A stretch of DNA of 40,955 nt from Clostridia bacterium (GTDB taxonomy: Bacteria; Bacillota; Clostridia; Christensenellales; Aristaeellaceae): assembly GCA_017937655.1 (NCBI GenBank), contig JAGBDE010000004.1:1-40955 (forward strand), in the 5' to 3' direction. This document shows, piece by piece, positions 9,043 through 16,395 of the stretch. A program made the position numbers and the translations under genes. Every line of letters starts with the position of its first letter. The first letter of the stretch is position 1. The notes under the pieces are model-generated. The model was not told where the DNA came from. It saw nothing but the letters and a program-made list of their open reading frames with translations, and ran no database searches.

Positions 9043-9071
9043 TAGATGGATGAAAGATGCAAAAAATTTCA
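9043..9071 (-). promoter_or_regulatory. Candidate ECF-type (autoregulated) promoter upstream of the sigma gene
   Basis: On the minus strand TGAAAT followed by a T-run (-35, 9066-9071) is 17 bases from CATCTA (-10, 9043-9048). This resembles the TGAAAC/CGTCTA type recognised by Bacillota ECF sigmas. The -10 lies in a 15-bp palindrome (CCATCT ATT AGATGG, 9035-9049). No good sigma-A promoter is seen here. Inference from pattern only. Confidence 0.4.
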
Positions 9072-9080
9072 TTGCAAACG

Positions 9081-9110
9081 AAAAAATCCGGATGAAACAT
9101 CCGGATTTTT
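9081..9110. terminator. Strong symmetrical terminator after the tRNA pair
   Basis: AAAAAATCCGGATG (9081-9094), AAA loop, CATCCGGATTTTT (9098-9110): a stem with A-run and T-run on both sides, able to work in both directions. It ends the tRNA transcript before the sigma gene. Confidence 0.92.
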
Positions 9111-9111
9111 C

Positions 9112-9198
9112 TGGTGCGGGAAACAGGACTTGAACCTGCAAGTACGTACGTACACATGAACCTGAATCATGCGCGTCTGCCAATTCCGCCATTCCCGC
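9112..9198 (-). tRNA. tRNA-Leu(CAG)
   Basis: Class II tRNA with encoded CCA. Acceptor GCGGGAA pairs with TTCCCGC; D-arm GCG...CGC; anticodon stem CATGA/TCATG with loop TTCAGGT giving anticodon CAG (reads CUG). T-arm GCAGG/CCTGT with loop TTCAAGT. The long variable arm is the self-complementary run of three GTAC units (about 9142-9154), an unusually regular sequence. Confidence 0.95.
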
Positions 9199-9219
9199 GA
9201 ATGGCCCGCTGAAACGGGA

Positions 9220-9305
9220 TGGTGCCGAAGGCGGGACTTGAACCCGCACGGTATCGCTACCAACGGATTTTGAGTCCGTCACGTCTGCCATTCCATCACT
9301 TCGGC
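9220..9305 (-). tRNA. tRNA-Leu(CAA)
   Basis: Class II tRNA with encoded CCA. Acceptor GCCGAAG/CTTCGGC, anticodon stem ACGGA/TCCGT with loop CTCAAAA giving anticodon CAA (reads UUG), variable arm GGTA-GCGA-TACC, T-arm GCGGG/CCCGC with loop TTCAAGT. It is 21 bases upstream of the second tRNA-Leu and shares its promoter. Confidence 0.95.
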
Positions 9306-9319
9306 ATGGTGCGGAAAAA

Positions 9320-9348
9320 AGTATAGCACATCCCGCCCAAGAATGCAA
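9320..9348 (-). promoter_or_regulatory. Promoter of the tRNA-Leu pair
   Basis: Minus strand TTGCAT (9343-9348), 17-base spacer, TATACT (9320-9325). The tRNA 5' end at 9305 follows within about 15 bases. A GC-rich stretch typical of stable-RNA discriminators is not obvious. Confidence 0.8.
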
Positions 9349-9383
9349 GCATTCCTTTCACAAAATCCGACCAGCAAAAATAC

Positions 9384-9412
9384 GTGACAACCGGGGCCGA
9401 ATGGATTAGAAT
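9384..9412 (+). promoter_or_regulatory. Probable promoter of the YczE-HAD operon
   Basis: GTGACA (9384-9389), 17-base spacer, TAGAAT (9407-9412), about 40 bases upstream of the coding start. Moderate match on both boxes; divergent from the tRNA promoter. Confidence 0.55.
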
Positions 9413-9453
9413 ATCCCAGTAACATCAAAGTTTTCCAGAAAAGAGTGCTGCCA

Positions 9454-10116
9454 ATGTCCCGAAAACAGGTCCTTCTCCAATGGCTGCAAATTGCCGCCGG
9501 GCTGCTGGTTTTTTCCTTCGGGGTACACCTGACCATTTTCGCCAACATCGGTCTGGCCCCCTGGGACTGCCTGGGCATGGGCATCGCCAACCACACCCCG
9601 CTGAACTACGGCCTTTCCATGACGCTGATCGCCCTGGTGGTGCTGGGCATCGACCTGCTGCTTCGGGAGCGGATCGGCTTTGGCACCATCATCGACGCGC
9701 TGCTCACCGGCAACTTCGTCCAGATGTTTGGCGACCTGAACCCCCTGCCGGAAAACGAAAATGTCTGGCTGGGCATCCTGCTGATGCTGATCGGCTTTGT
9801 GTTCATGGCCCTTGGCATGTGGATCTACATGAGTGCCGAGCAGTGCTGCGGCCCCCGGGATTCCCTGCTGGTGGGCCTGGGCAAACGCCTGCCGGGGCTG
9901 CCCATCGGCGTGGTGGAGGTTCTGCTCTGGGCGATTGTCCTGCTGGCGGGCTGGCTGCTGGGCGGCCCGGTGGGCATCGGCACGCTGATCAGCACCTTCG
10001 GCGCAGGGCTTGTGATGCAGCTGGTCTACTGGCTGATCCGTTTTGAGCCGCGAAATCTCCATCACCGTTCCGTGGCAGATACCCTGCAAGTGCTTGCGAA
10101 AGGCCGCGTCCAATGA
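9454..10116 (+). CDS. YczE/YitT-like integral membrane protein
   Basis: 220 residues from the ATG at 9454; a GTG at 9445 in the same frame would add three residues and cannot be excluded because the SD is weak. Five to six hydrophobic helices; conserved-looking pieces are ANIGLAPWDCLGMGIA near the start, GFGTIIDALLTGNFVQMF in the middle and AEQCCGPRDSLLVGL. The GLxPWD and GPRD patterns are those of the YczE/YyaS/YitT family of bacterial membrane proteins, whose function is not established. The last codon overlaps the start of the HAD gene (ATGA), so the two proteins are made together. Confidence 0.8.
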   Translation: MSRKQVLLQWLQIAAGLLVFSFGVHLTIFANIGLAPWDCLGMGIANHTPLNYGLSMTLIALVVLGIDLLLRERIGFGTIIDALLTGNFVQMFGDLNPLPENENVWLGILLMLIGFVFMALGMWIYMSAEQCCGPRDSLLVGLGKRLPGLPIGVVEVLLWAIVLLAGWLLGGPVGIGTLISTFGAGLVMQLVYWLIRFEPRNLHHRSVADTLQVLAKGRVQ

Positions 10117-10790
10117 AAAAGCTGCTGATTTTCGACGCATACGGCACCTTGCTTTCCACGGGCAGCGGATCGGTGGATGCGGTGCGGAAGATCCTGGCTT
10201 TGCAGCCGCAGGCCATTGACCCCGCCGCCTTTTACGCCCGATGGAAGCAGCTGCACCGCCGGCACATGGACATCTGCAACCAGGGCGACTTTTTGCCCGA
10301 GGAAGAGCTTTTTGCCCTGGATCTGGCGGCGCTGTATGAGGAGTACCATATCCGGCGGCCATATCGGGAGGATGTTCTTTTCATGCTGCAAAGCCTGACC
10401 GGCCGGTCGGTCTTCCCAGACGCAGCGGAGGCCCTGCCCCAACTGATGGCAACTCACCGGGTGGTCATCGGCTCCACCACAGATACACAGCCTTTGCTGA
10501 AAAATCTTGCGGACAACGCGCTGCACCCCCATGCGGTGTACACCTCGGAGGACATCCGCAAATACAAGCCCGCGCCGGAGTTCTACCGGCACATCCTCGC
10601 CCGGGAAGGCGTCGCCCCGGGGGATGCCCTGTTCATCGGCGACTCCCTCCGGGACGACGTTCTGGGCCCGCAGCAGGTGGGCATCGCCACGGTGTGGGTC
10701 AACCGCAGAAACGTCTCCCTTCGGCCGACGGATCCCCAGCCCGACCACATCGTCCACAGCATAAAAGAAATCGCAGAGCTGCCTCTGTAA
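10113..10790 (+). CDS. HAD superfamily hydrolase (haloacid-dehalogenase-like)
   Basis: 225 residues. Motif I is FDAYGTL (nucleophile D8), motif II is IGSTTDT, motif III the lysine in RKYKPAPEFY and motif IV GDSLRDDV. The residue two after the nucleophile is Tyr rather than the Asp used as general acid by most HAD phosphatases; DAYGT is typical of the L-2-haloacid dehalogenase branch and some related phosphatases. A helical cap sits between motifs I and II. Substrate unknown. Overlaps the membrane protein by 4 bases (ATGA), implying translational coupling and a possible shared role. Confidence 0.88.
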   Translation: MKKLLIFDAYGTLLSTGSGSVDAVRKILALQPQAIDPAAFYARWKQLHRRHMDICNQGDFLPEEELFALDLAALYEEYHIRRPYREDVLFMLQSLTGRSVFPDAAEALPQLMATHRVVIGSTTDTQPLLKNLADNALHPHAVYTSEDIRKYKPAPEFYRHILAREGVAPGDALFIGDSLRDDVLGPQQVGIATVWVNRRNVSLRPTDPQPDHIVHSIKEIAELPL

Positions 10791-10812
10791 GGAAGGCGGC
10801 CCTGCGATTTTT
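10768..10812. terminator. Terminator overlapping the HAD stop codon
   Basis: AAATCGCAG (10768-10776) pairs with CTGCGATTT (10802-10810), and inside it GCTGCCT pairs with AGGCGGC. TTTTT follows on the plus strand. The HAD stop lies in the apical loop. It separates the HAD gene from the converging CLC gene. Confidence 0.8.
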
Positions 10813-10816
10813 GTGT

Positions 10817-12061
10817 TCAATTTTCCGCCGGACGGCTGCCCAGCTTGGGCGCGTCAAACAGCTGGCTGTGGTACAGGCTGAAGTGGCCGCTGAGCATGAA
10901 AGCCACCACCGCCGCCAGGCCGATCAGGGGCAGATATTCCGTGCCGAACAGCTCCACCGCCAGCACGAGGGAGGCCAGCGGGGCGTTGGTCACGCCGCAG
11001 AACAGGGCCACCAGGCCCACCGCCGCGCCCACTGCCGGCGAGAAGCCCAGCAGCGGAGCCACGGTACAGCCCAGAGTAGAGCCCACAAAAAACGCGGGGA
11101 CAATCTCGCCACCCTTGAAACCCACGCTGAGGGTGAGGGCGGTGAACAGGATCTTCAGCAAGAAGGCTTCCGGCCGGGAACGGCCCTCCAGCGCGGCGAA
11201 AATCACGTGCATGCCGCCACCGTTGTAGTCCCGGGTGCCCAGCAGCAACGTCAGCAGAACCACCGCCGCGCCGCCCAGGCAGATGCGCAGAAAATCGTTG
11301 GGAATCAGGCGTTTCACGTTCTTCTGAGCAAAATGCATCACCATACAGAACAGGATGGCCACCACCGCGCAGACAACGCCCAGTCCGGCCGCCTTCAGCA
11401 GGGACAGCGCATCCGCCGCCTGCAAACCAGAGGCCAGCGGGAAAACCTCCACCGGCGCGCCGATGAACATGGCCACCAGCTTGGCGGAAAGGGCCGCCAC
11501 CAGGCAGGGCAGCAGGGCGCGTTCGTTGATTTTGCCCACCTCGATAATTTCCAGCACGAAAATGGTGGCCGTCAGGGGCGTGCCGAACAGGGCGGAAAAC
11601 AGCGCCGCCATGCCGCACAGCTCAAAGATGCGCCGTCCGTCGGCCTTGGGGTGGGTCAGGTCACCGATGGCTGCGCCCAGGCTGCCGCCCAGCTGCAGTG
11701 CCGCGCCTTCCCGGCCTGCGGAGCCGCCCAAGAGGTGGGTCAGCGTGGTGGAAATGAAAATGGCCGGAGCCATCAGCACAGGCACCTTGCCCTGGGTGCG
11801 GCAGGTGGTCAGGATCTCGTCCGTGCCAAGGTTCAGGGGCAGCTTCATCAGCCGGTACAGCCCCGCAATCACCAGGCCGCCCACCGGCAGCAGATACAGC
11901 AGCCAGGCGTGCTCCTGCCTGAGCTCCGTGGCCTTTTCCACCGCCATGGCAAACAGTCCGCCCGCCGCGCCGCACACCGCGCCAATCAGCAGGCCCACCA
12001 GCGTCCAGCGGACAAAGGCCGCCACGTATCCCCAAATAGCTTTTGCATAACTGCGAATCAT
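10817..12061 (-). CDS. CLC-F type antiporter (probable fluoride/proton antiporter)
   Basis: 414 residues, about ten or more hydrophobic helices, CLC fold. The gating-glutamate motif is GSAGREGAALQLG (E118). The canonical chloride-binding GSGIPE is absent: the equivalent stretch reads NLGTDEI. Two other marks fit the fluoride-specific CLC-F branch rather than chloride CLCs: GFKGGEIVPAFFVG and CGVTNAPLASLVLAVELFG. CLC-F proteins export fluoride against protons at the cell membrane. The start at 12061 is set by AGAAGGA seven bases upstream; a longer frame would begin at 12097, inside the -10 box of the gene's own promoter. The leader is only ~30 bases, so there is no room for a fluoride riboswitch directly upstream. 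Confidence 0.82.
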   Translation of the reverse strand: MIRSYAKAIWGYVAAFVRWTLVGLLIGAVCGAAGGLFAMAVEKATELRQEHAWLLYLLPVGGLVIAGLYRLMKLPLNLGTDEILTTCRTQGKVPVLMAPAIFISTTLTHLLGGSAGREGAALQLGGSLGAAIGDLTHPKADGRRIFELCGMAALFSALFGTPLTATIFVLEIIEVGKINERALLPCLVAALSAKLVAMFIGAPVEVFPLASGLQAADALSLLKAAGLGVVCAVVAILFCMVMHFAQKNVKRLIPNDFLRICLGGAAVVLLTLLLGTRDYNGGGMHVIFAALEGRSRPEAFLLKILFTALTLSVGFKGGEIVPAFFVGSTLGCTVAPLLGFSPAVGAAVGLVALFCGVTNAPLASLVLAVELFGTEYLPLIGLAAVVAFMLSGHFSLYHSQLFDAPKLGSRPAEN

Positions 12062-12097
12062 CCGGATTCCTTCTATCTGTATCAATTTGCGCTGCAA

Positions 12098-12126
12098 ATT
12101 ATAACAGCTTGGCGGCCAGGATGCAA
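12098..12126 (-). promoter_or_regulatory. Sigma-A promoter of the CLC gene
   Basis: Minus strand TTGCAT (12121-12126), 17-base spacer, TATAAT (12098-12103). It excludes the upstream ATG at 12097 as start codon. Confidence 0.85.
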
Positions 12127-12147
12127 GATTTTGTCAAAAGATCTCCC

Positions 12148-12176
12148 TTGACCGGGAAGAATTGCCCATGTATACT
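12148..12176 (+). promoter_or_regulatory. Sigma-A promoter of the 12196 gene
   Basis: TTGACC (12148-12153), 17-base spacer, TATACT (12171-12176). The ATG at 12196 is only ~13 bases after the predicted transcription start, with AGAGGTGA in between. Divergent from the CLC promoter. Confidence 0.85.
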
Positions 12177-12195
12177 TTTTGCAGAGGTGATCACA

Positions 12196-12630
12196 ATGTG
12201 CGAAAACGCATCTTTTGACATGGAAGCATTGGCCCAGGAACTGGCCGACCAGCTCGACTTGGAAGGCGCCATGGAAGACGCTTTGGACGACGCCCTGTCC
12301 TCCACTTTGCCCGACATCGTGCGGGAGGCTCTGGAAGAATGCCTAGCAGATTATCAGTTCACCCTGCCCGACGGCACCCAGGTCGCGCCCAGGCAAAAGA
12401 TGCGGCTGCTCAGCCCCGACAAAACCAAGCAGCTGCTTTGCTATGGCGGCCTGCGGGTCAGCGACACCAGCCGCTGGAACCATCTGCCCAACGGATGGGC
12501 CTTGGAGATCCAGACCCGCCCCTGCAGCTGGGAGATCCTTCACATCTACCCCGCCAAGGAAGAAGCCGTGGCTGCCCTAGAGAAGGTATCTGCCGCCATG
12601 GAGGCCGGGGAGACGTTCCTGGCACTTTAA
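12196..12630 (+). CDS. Hypothetical small acidic protein
   Basis: 144 residues, not recognised. The first ~55 residues are very acidic and predicted helical (repeated Leu/Ala/Asp/Glu, e.g. LADQLDLEGAMEDALDDAL). The second half has a probable beta-rich part with Trp residues (RWNHLPNGWALEIQTR, CSWEILHIYP) and a final helix. No signal peptide or membrane segment, so cytosolic. The start is fixed by AGAGGTGA and by the promoter just upstream. The downstream AT-rich gene begins 41 bases after its stop and may be co-transcribed. Confidence 0.8.
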   Translation: MCENASFDMEALAQELADQLDLEGAMEDALDDALSSTLPDIVREALEECLADYQFTLPDGTQVAPRQKMRLLSPDKTKQLLCYGGLRVSDTSRWNHLPNGWALEIQTRPCSWEILHIYPAKEEAVAALEKVSAAMEAGETFLAL

Positions 12631-12671
12631 TCTGCAAAAGCTCACATCCACGCACGAAAAGAGGCCAGAAA

Positions 12672-13688
12672 ATGAAAAGATTTTTACTCTGTTTTATGCT
12701 TGTTGTGATGTTATTTCCAGGACGGAGCTATAGCTACGCGGAAATAAAGAATGGCGTTGTTTGGGAAATTGACTCCTGTTTATTTGTCAATCCAGTTTTT
12801 TCATCGTTCATCAACGAAGGATCCCCAAAACATCCCGACCCAGCCCAATATACTTGTGTATGGGTAATGGGGTGGATGAACATCCCGGAGAATGTCTATT
12901 ACAGTTTGAATTATCGCGGCATATACTGTGATACTATACCTGACGGAGTCATCCTGGAAACCATTCCTGCTGTGCAGGATCAAAACAAACCAAGAACCGT
13001 TTCAGAAGACGGAACGATTTGTGACCAAATAGGCGTCATTGTTTATATTGAAAGAACCTATGACGTTGCAGAAAGGCTGGACTTGTTATTCTCATCACAA
13101 AACCTTTTTATTCAAATCAATGATCAGGTAACAAATGACACCTTGACTGTCTTCCCTACCTTTACTCACAACCAATCTTTTGAAAGCATTCCTTCTCTTG
13201 ATATAACCACGGATGAACGGAAAGCCAAAACGATCATCCAGTCTATCTCTCCCGTCACCGAGGACATGGCTGTTCGGCATGAATTCCACGACTTGTTGCG
13301 CTATATTGATGACGGTTATCAATGCTGGATTGTCCGTTTTTGTGTGATTTCTGATATGGAACACCCTCCGATGAAAAGCTTTTTCGTACAAACCCGGGAG
13401 CGTGATGAATCCTTTATTTTGTCGAAGGGTGAATATGCTTTCTTAGGTAGCTTTATGCAGGGCAACCACATCAAAAATGGCTGTGTGGATGCATTCCTGA
13501 TCACGAAACCCACAACAGGCGATGAAAGTATTACCATCATCGAAAACATGCTTCTTGACGACGAGCTCACGCTCTATTTGTCTCCGACAAACATCCTGTT
13601 GGCAAATGGTTTGTTTGAGTTGAATACACCGTGGGCATTTTGCGCCCCATTAAGGTCCAATGATGGCAACTGGAATCCCTGGCAATAA
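12672..13688 (+). CDS. Secreted hypothetical protein, AT-rich gene
   Basis: 338 residues, not recognised. The N-terminus is a clear signal peptide (MKRF then LLCFMLVVMLF and a likely cleavage near SYSYA). The rest has several Cys and aromatic residues and no repeats or known motif; a mixed beta fold is likely. Base composition is visibly AT-richer than the genes on both sides, and rare A/T-ending codons are common, which suggests horizontal acquisition. The ATG at 12672 is chosen because the signal peptide starts there; the longer open frame upstream only shadows the 12196 gene. A strong terminator follows. Confidence 0.78.
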   Translation: MKRFLLCFMLVVMLFPGRSYSYAEIKNGVVWEIDSCLFVNPVFSSFINEGSPKHPDPAQYTCVWVMGWMNIPENVYYSLNYRGIYCDTIPDGVILETIPAVQDQNKPRTVSEDGTICDQIGVIVYIERTYDVAERLDLLFSSQNLFIQINDQVTNDTLTVFPTFTHNQSFESIPSLDITTDERKAKTIIQSISPVTEDMAVRHEFHDLLRYIDDGYQCWIVRFCVISDMEHPPMKSFFVQTRERDESFILSKGEYAFLGSFMQGNHIKNGCVDAFLITKPTTGDESITIIENMLLDDELTLYLSPTNILLANGLFELNTPWAFCAPLRSNDGNWNPWQ

Positions 13689-13697
13689 AAGTAAAGT

Positions 13698-13729
13698 CCA
13701 AGCCGCATTTGCAGCTTGGCTTTTTTCTT
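13698..13729 (+). terminator. Terminator of the secreted-protein gene
   Basis: CCAAGC (13698-13703) pairs with GCTTGG (13714-13719) around an inner GCA/TGC, followed by CTTTTTTCTT. It ends close to the stop of the converging tag gene. Confidence 0.85.
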
Positions 13730-14276
13730 ATTTTCCTTTGTACAGAAAACATTCCTCATCATGGGAAAAGATAAACCCCGTGGCCTGCAGATAGGAGTAG
13801 ATGATGGTCGAGCCAACAAACCGCATCCCTCTGCGGTATAAATCCGCCGATATTGCGTCCGAAAGCGGATTGGTGGTTTTGCCTGTTTCATACAGGATCT
13901 CTTCTCCCGCAAAGGATTTCAGATAGTTGGAAAAGGAACCGTATTCTTTCGCGATGTCTTTGAAAATCCGGCTGTTGCGGATGCTTGCGTCTATCTTTCG
14001 CCGGTTGCGGATGATGTCCCGGTTGGTCAGCAGCTGGGTGATTTTGGCATCGTCATAGGCGCAGACTTTGTCGATATCAAAGTGGTCATAGGCCAACCGG
14101 AAGCTTTCCCGCTTGTTCAGCACGCACTCCCAGGAAAGGCCCGCCTGAAAGGATTCCAGAATCAGCATTTCATACAGATACTGGTCGAAATCATTGGGCT
14201 GACACCACTCGTTGTCATGATATGCTACATATACGGGGTTTCGGGTATTGCACCAGGCGCATCGTTTCTTGTCCAT
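13728..14276 (-). CDS. tag: DNA-3-methyladenine glycosylase I
   Basis: 182 residues, close to the 187 of E. coli Tag. RCAWC supplies the zinc cysteine (C6), AYHDNEW holds the zinc histidine (H20), LESFQAGLSW carries the active-site glutamate and the base pocket, and the C-terminal SHDEEC gives the second His-x3-Cys zinc pair. The enzyme removes 3-methyladenine from DNA in the cytosol (base excision repair). EWCQP replaces the more usual EWGVP. The gene starts six bases after the zinc-ribbon gene and its 3' end touches the terminator of the converging gene. AT content is higher than its neighbours. Confidence 0.95.
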   Translation of the reverse strand: MDKKRCAWCNTRNPVYVAYHDNEWCQPNDFDQYLYEMLILESFQAGLSWECVLNKRESFRLAYDHFDIDKVCAYDDAKITQLLTNRDIIRNRRKIDASIRNSRIFKDIAKEYGSFSNYLKSFAGEEILYETGKTTNPLSDAISADLYRRGMRFVGSTIIYSYLQATGFIFSHDEECFLYKGK

Positions 14277-14282
14277 CGTTTG

Positions 14283-14492
14283 TCATTCCTCTTCCCGAAG
14301 GGCTTTCGGGGTTTCCATGCGGATGTCAAACACCGCGCCGCAGTCCTTGCAGCCCTTGGCGATAAGCGTAGAATCATTCCGGGTAAAGGGCAGCCTGCGC
14401 TGGGCTTTGGCGGTGGTGAAGACCAGCCCGCCCATGCCGGTGGACAGCTTGCCCTCCAATACGTTTTCAGATCCGCATTTTTCGCATTTCAT
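14283..14492 (-). CDS. Small zinc-ribbon protein
   Basis: 69 residues. Two CxxC pairs (CEKC at residues 3-6 and CKDC near 48-51) form a zinc ribbon, with a basic middle containing RRLPFTRN. The start at 14492 is set by GGGAGG eight bases upstream. No enzymatic motif. It sits between a hairpin and tag, six bases upstream of the tag start, so it is likely co-transcribed with tag. Function unknown; such proteins often bind nucleic acid or partner proteins. Confidence 0.8.
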   Translation of the reverse strand: MKCEKCGSENVLEGKLSTGMGGLVFTTAKAQRRLPFTRNDSTLIAKGCKDCGAVFDIRMETPKALREEE

Positions 14493-14516
14493 TTTGGCGT
14501 CCTCCCTTTGTAAAGG

Positions 14517-14546
14517 AAGGCACAGCAAGAACCCCTGCTGTGCCTT
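14517..14546. terminator. Hairpin between DUF1653 and zinc-ribbon genes
   Basis: AAGGCACAGCA (14517-14527) and TGCTGTGCCTT (14536-14546), a perfect 11-bp stem with an 8-base loop. The minus-strand tail is TTTACAAAGG, a poor T-tract, so it may be a weak terminator or an RNA-stability or attenuation element inside the operon. Confidence 0.55.
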
Positions 14547-14551
14547 GATTT

Positions 14552-14770
14552 TCATTCTTCTCCCACCCAGGAAAAACGGGGGCCGGAGTAGTTTTCCTTC
14601 TCCACATGTTCCGTCCACATGGGCGCAGGACGCACCCAAATGCCGCCCTCGCCGTAGAGGGCCTGGTAGACCACCATGGGCTCCAGGGTCTCGGAGTGCT
14701 TGGCCACGTAAAGCAGCCGATAGAGATTGCCCTTGAAGTGCCGGTACACGCCCGGCTTCAGATCGGCCAT
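14552..14770 (-). CDS. DUF1653 domain protein
   Basis: 72 residues from the ATG at 14770. KPGVYRHFKGNLYRLL, then VVYQALYGEGGIWVRP and MWTEHV, is the DUF1653 signature; the fold is a small beta-rich domain of unknown function. The start overlaps the ABC-F stop (ATGATGG contains the TGA), so an ATG at 14773 is an alternative; either way translation is coupled to the ABC-F gene. Confidence 0.85.
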   Translation of the reverse strand: MADLKPGVYRHFKGNLYRLLYVAKHSETLEPMVVYQALYGEGGIWVRPAPMWTEHVEKENYSGPRFSWVGEE

Positions 14771-16371
14771 CATGCGCGGCCCCGCTTCCACTCCAGGAAC
14801 TCTTCGAAGCTGCCTTCGCGGTCCAGGCAGCCCTGCTGGCCCAGGGGGAACTCGATAATGCGGTTGGCAATTTCGTCGATGAACTGATGGTCGTGGCTGG
14901 CGAAGAACAGGTTGCCCGGATAGGCCTGCAGGCCGTTGGACAGGGCGGTGATGCTTTCCAGATCCAGGTGGTCCGTGGGCTGATCCAGGATGAGGGCGTT
15001 GGCCTTGCTCATCATTAGGCGGCTGAGCATGCAGCGCACCTTCTCGCCGCCGCTGAGGACCTTGGCGGGCTTGTAGACTTCGTCGCCGCTGAACAGCATG
15101 CGGCCCAGGAAGCCCCGCAGGTAGGTTTCCGTCTGGTCGAAGGAGTACTGACGCAGCCAGTCGATCAGGTTGCCGTCAAAATCCTCGAAGAAACGGGTGT
15201 TGTCCTTGGGGAAATAGCTCTGGGTCATGGTGACGCCCCACTTGAAGTTGCCCTCGTCGGGGTTCAGCTCGCCCACCAGAATGCGGAACAGAGCGGTGGC
15301 GCCGGCCTCGTTGTCGCCCACAAAGGCGATCTTGTCGCCCTTCTTGACGGTGAAGGTGACGTTGTCCAGCACCTTCACGCCGTCGATGGTCTTGGAAATG
15401 CCTTCCACGCTGAGGATGTCCTTGCCGGCTTCCCGCTCGGGCTCGAAGCCCACGAAGGGGTACTTGCGGCTGGAGGCGGGCAGCTGCTCAATCTGCATGC
15501 TGTCCAGGATCTTCTTGCGGCTGGTGGCCTGGCGGCTCTTGGACTTGTTGGCGCTGAAACGGCGGATGAACTCCTGCAGCGCGGCGATCTTTTCTTCCCG
15601 CTTCTTGTTCTGCTGGCGCAGCAGGTTCTGGATCAGGGTGCTGGAATCGTACCAAAAGTCGTAGTTACCGGCGTACATCTTGCAGGTGCCGTGATCCACG
15701 TCCACGATGTTGGTGCACACAGCGTTGAGGAAGTGGCGGTCGTGGCTGACCACGATGACGATGGCGCTGCAGTCCACCAGGAAATCTTCCAGCCACTCGG
15801 TGCTTTCCACGTCCAGGCCGTTGGTGGGCTCGTCCAGGAGGATGATGGAGGGATGGCCGAAGAGGGCCTGGGCCAGCAGCACCTTCACCTTCTGGCGGCC
15901 GTCCAGGCTGGCCATCTGGGCGTAGTGAAGCTCCGTGGGAATGCCGATGCCGTTCAGCAGCTGCGCAGCCTCGGTTTCAGCGTCCCAGCCGCCCATTTCC
16001 GCAAACTCGCCTTCCAGCTCGGCGGCCTTCTCGCCGTCGGCCTCGGAGAAATCCTCCTTGGCATAGAGGGCGTCCTTTTCCTTCATGATCTCGTACAGGC
16101 GGCGGTTGCCCATGATGACCGTGTCCATAACGGGGAATTCGTCGTACTTGAAGTGGTTCTGCTCCAGCACCGACATGCGGTCTTCCTTCTGGACGCTGAC
16201 GGTACCGGTGGTGGGAGGCAGCTCGCCGGAAATGATGCGGAGCAAGGTGGATTTACCCGCGCCGTTGGCGCCGATGATTCCGTAGCAGTGGTCGGGCTGG
16301 AAGAGCAGGTCCACGTTCTTGTAAAGCAGGTCTCCGGCAAATTGCAGGCTGATGTCGTTAAGCTGAAGCAT
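14770..16371 (-). CDS. ABC-F family ATPase with a degenerate second nucleotide-binding domain (YbiT-like)
   Basis: 533 residues, two NBDs joined by a Lys/Arg-rich linker (~245-300), no membrane domain. NBD1 has an intact Walker A (GANGAGKST, 34-42) and Walker B (LLDEPTNGLD) but an altered signature (SLDGRQ for LSGGQ). NBD2 keeps LSGGEK but its Walker A is GDNEAGATA (352-360; the lysine is A358) and its Walker B reads ILDQPTDHLD, with Q464 in place of the catalytic Glu. One composite ATP site is therefore intact and the other is probably inactive. ABC-F proteins act on translating ribosomes. SD AAAGGAA precedes the ATG. It lies 24 bases after the ammonia-lyase gene. Confidence 0.93.
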   Translation of the reverse strand: MLQLNDISLQFAGDLLYKNVDLLFQPDHCYGIIGANGAGKSTLLRIISGELPPTTGTVSVQKEDRMSVLEQNHFKYDEFPVMDTVIMGNRRLYEIMKEKDALYAKEDFSEADGEKAAELEGEFAEMGGWDAETEAAQLLNGIGIPTELHYAQMASLDGRQKVKVLLAQALFGHPSIILLDEPTNGLDVESTEWLEDFLVDCSAIVIVVSHDRHFLNAVCTNIVDVDHGTCKMYAGNYDFWYDSSTLIQNLLRQQNKKREEKIAALQEFIRRFSANKSKSRQATSRKKILDSMQIEQLPASSRKYPFVGFEPEREAGKDILSVEGISKTIDGVKVLDNVTFTVKKGDKIAFVGDNEAGATALFRILVGELNPDEGNFKWGVTMTQSYFPKDNTRFFEDFDGNLIDWLRQYSFDQTETYLRGFLGRMLFSGDEVYKPAKVLSGGEKVRCMLSRLMMSKANALILDQPTDHLDLESITALSNGLQAYPGNLFFASHDHQFIDEIANRIIEFPLGQQGCLDREGSFEEFLEWKRGRA

Positions 16372-16395
16372 GTCAAATTCCTTTCTGTGTGCGTG

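Noticed and set aside
12061..12097. Longer CLC protein starting at 12097
   Set aside because: That ATG lies within the -10 box of a perfect TTGCAT-17-TATAAT promoter; the start at 12061 has a proper SD.
11200..12200. A fluoride riboswitch controlling the CLC gene
   Set aside because: The leader is only about 30 bases and no crcB-like conserved pieces were seen on either strand.
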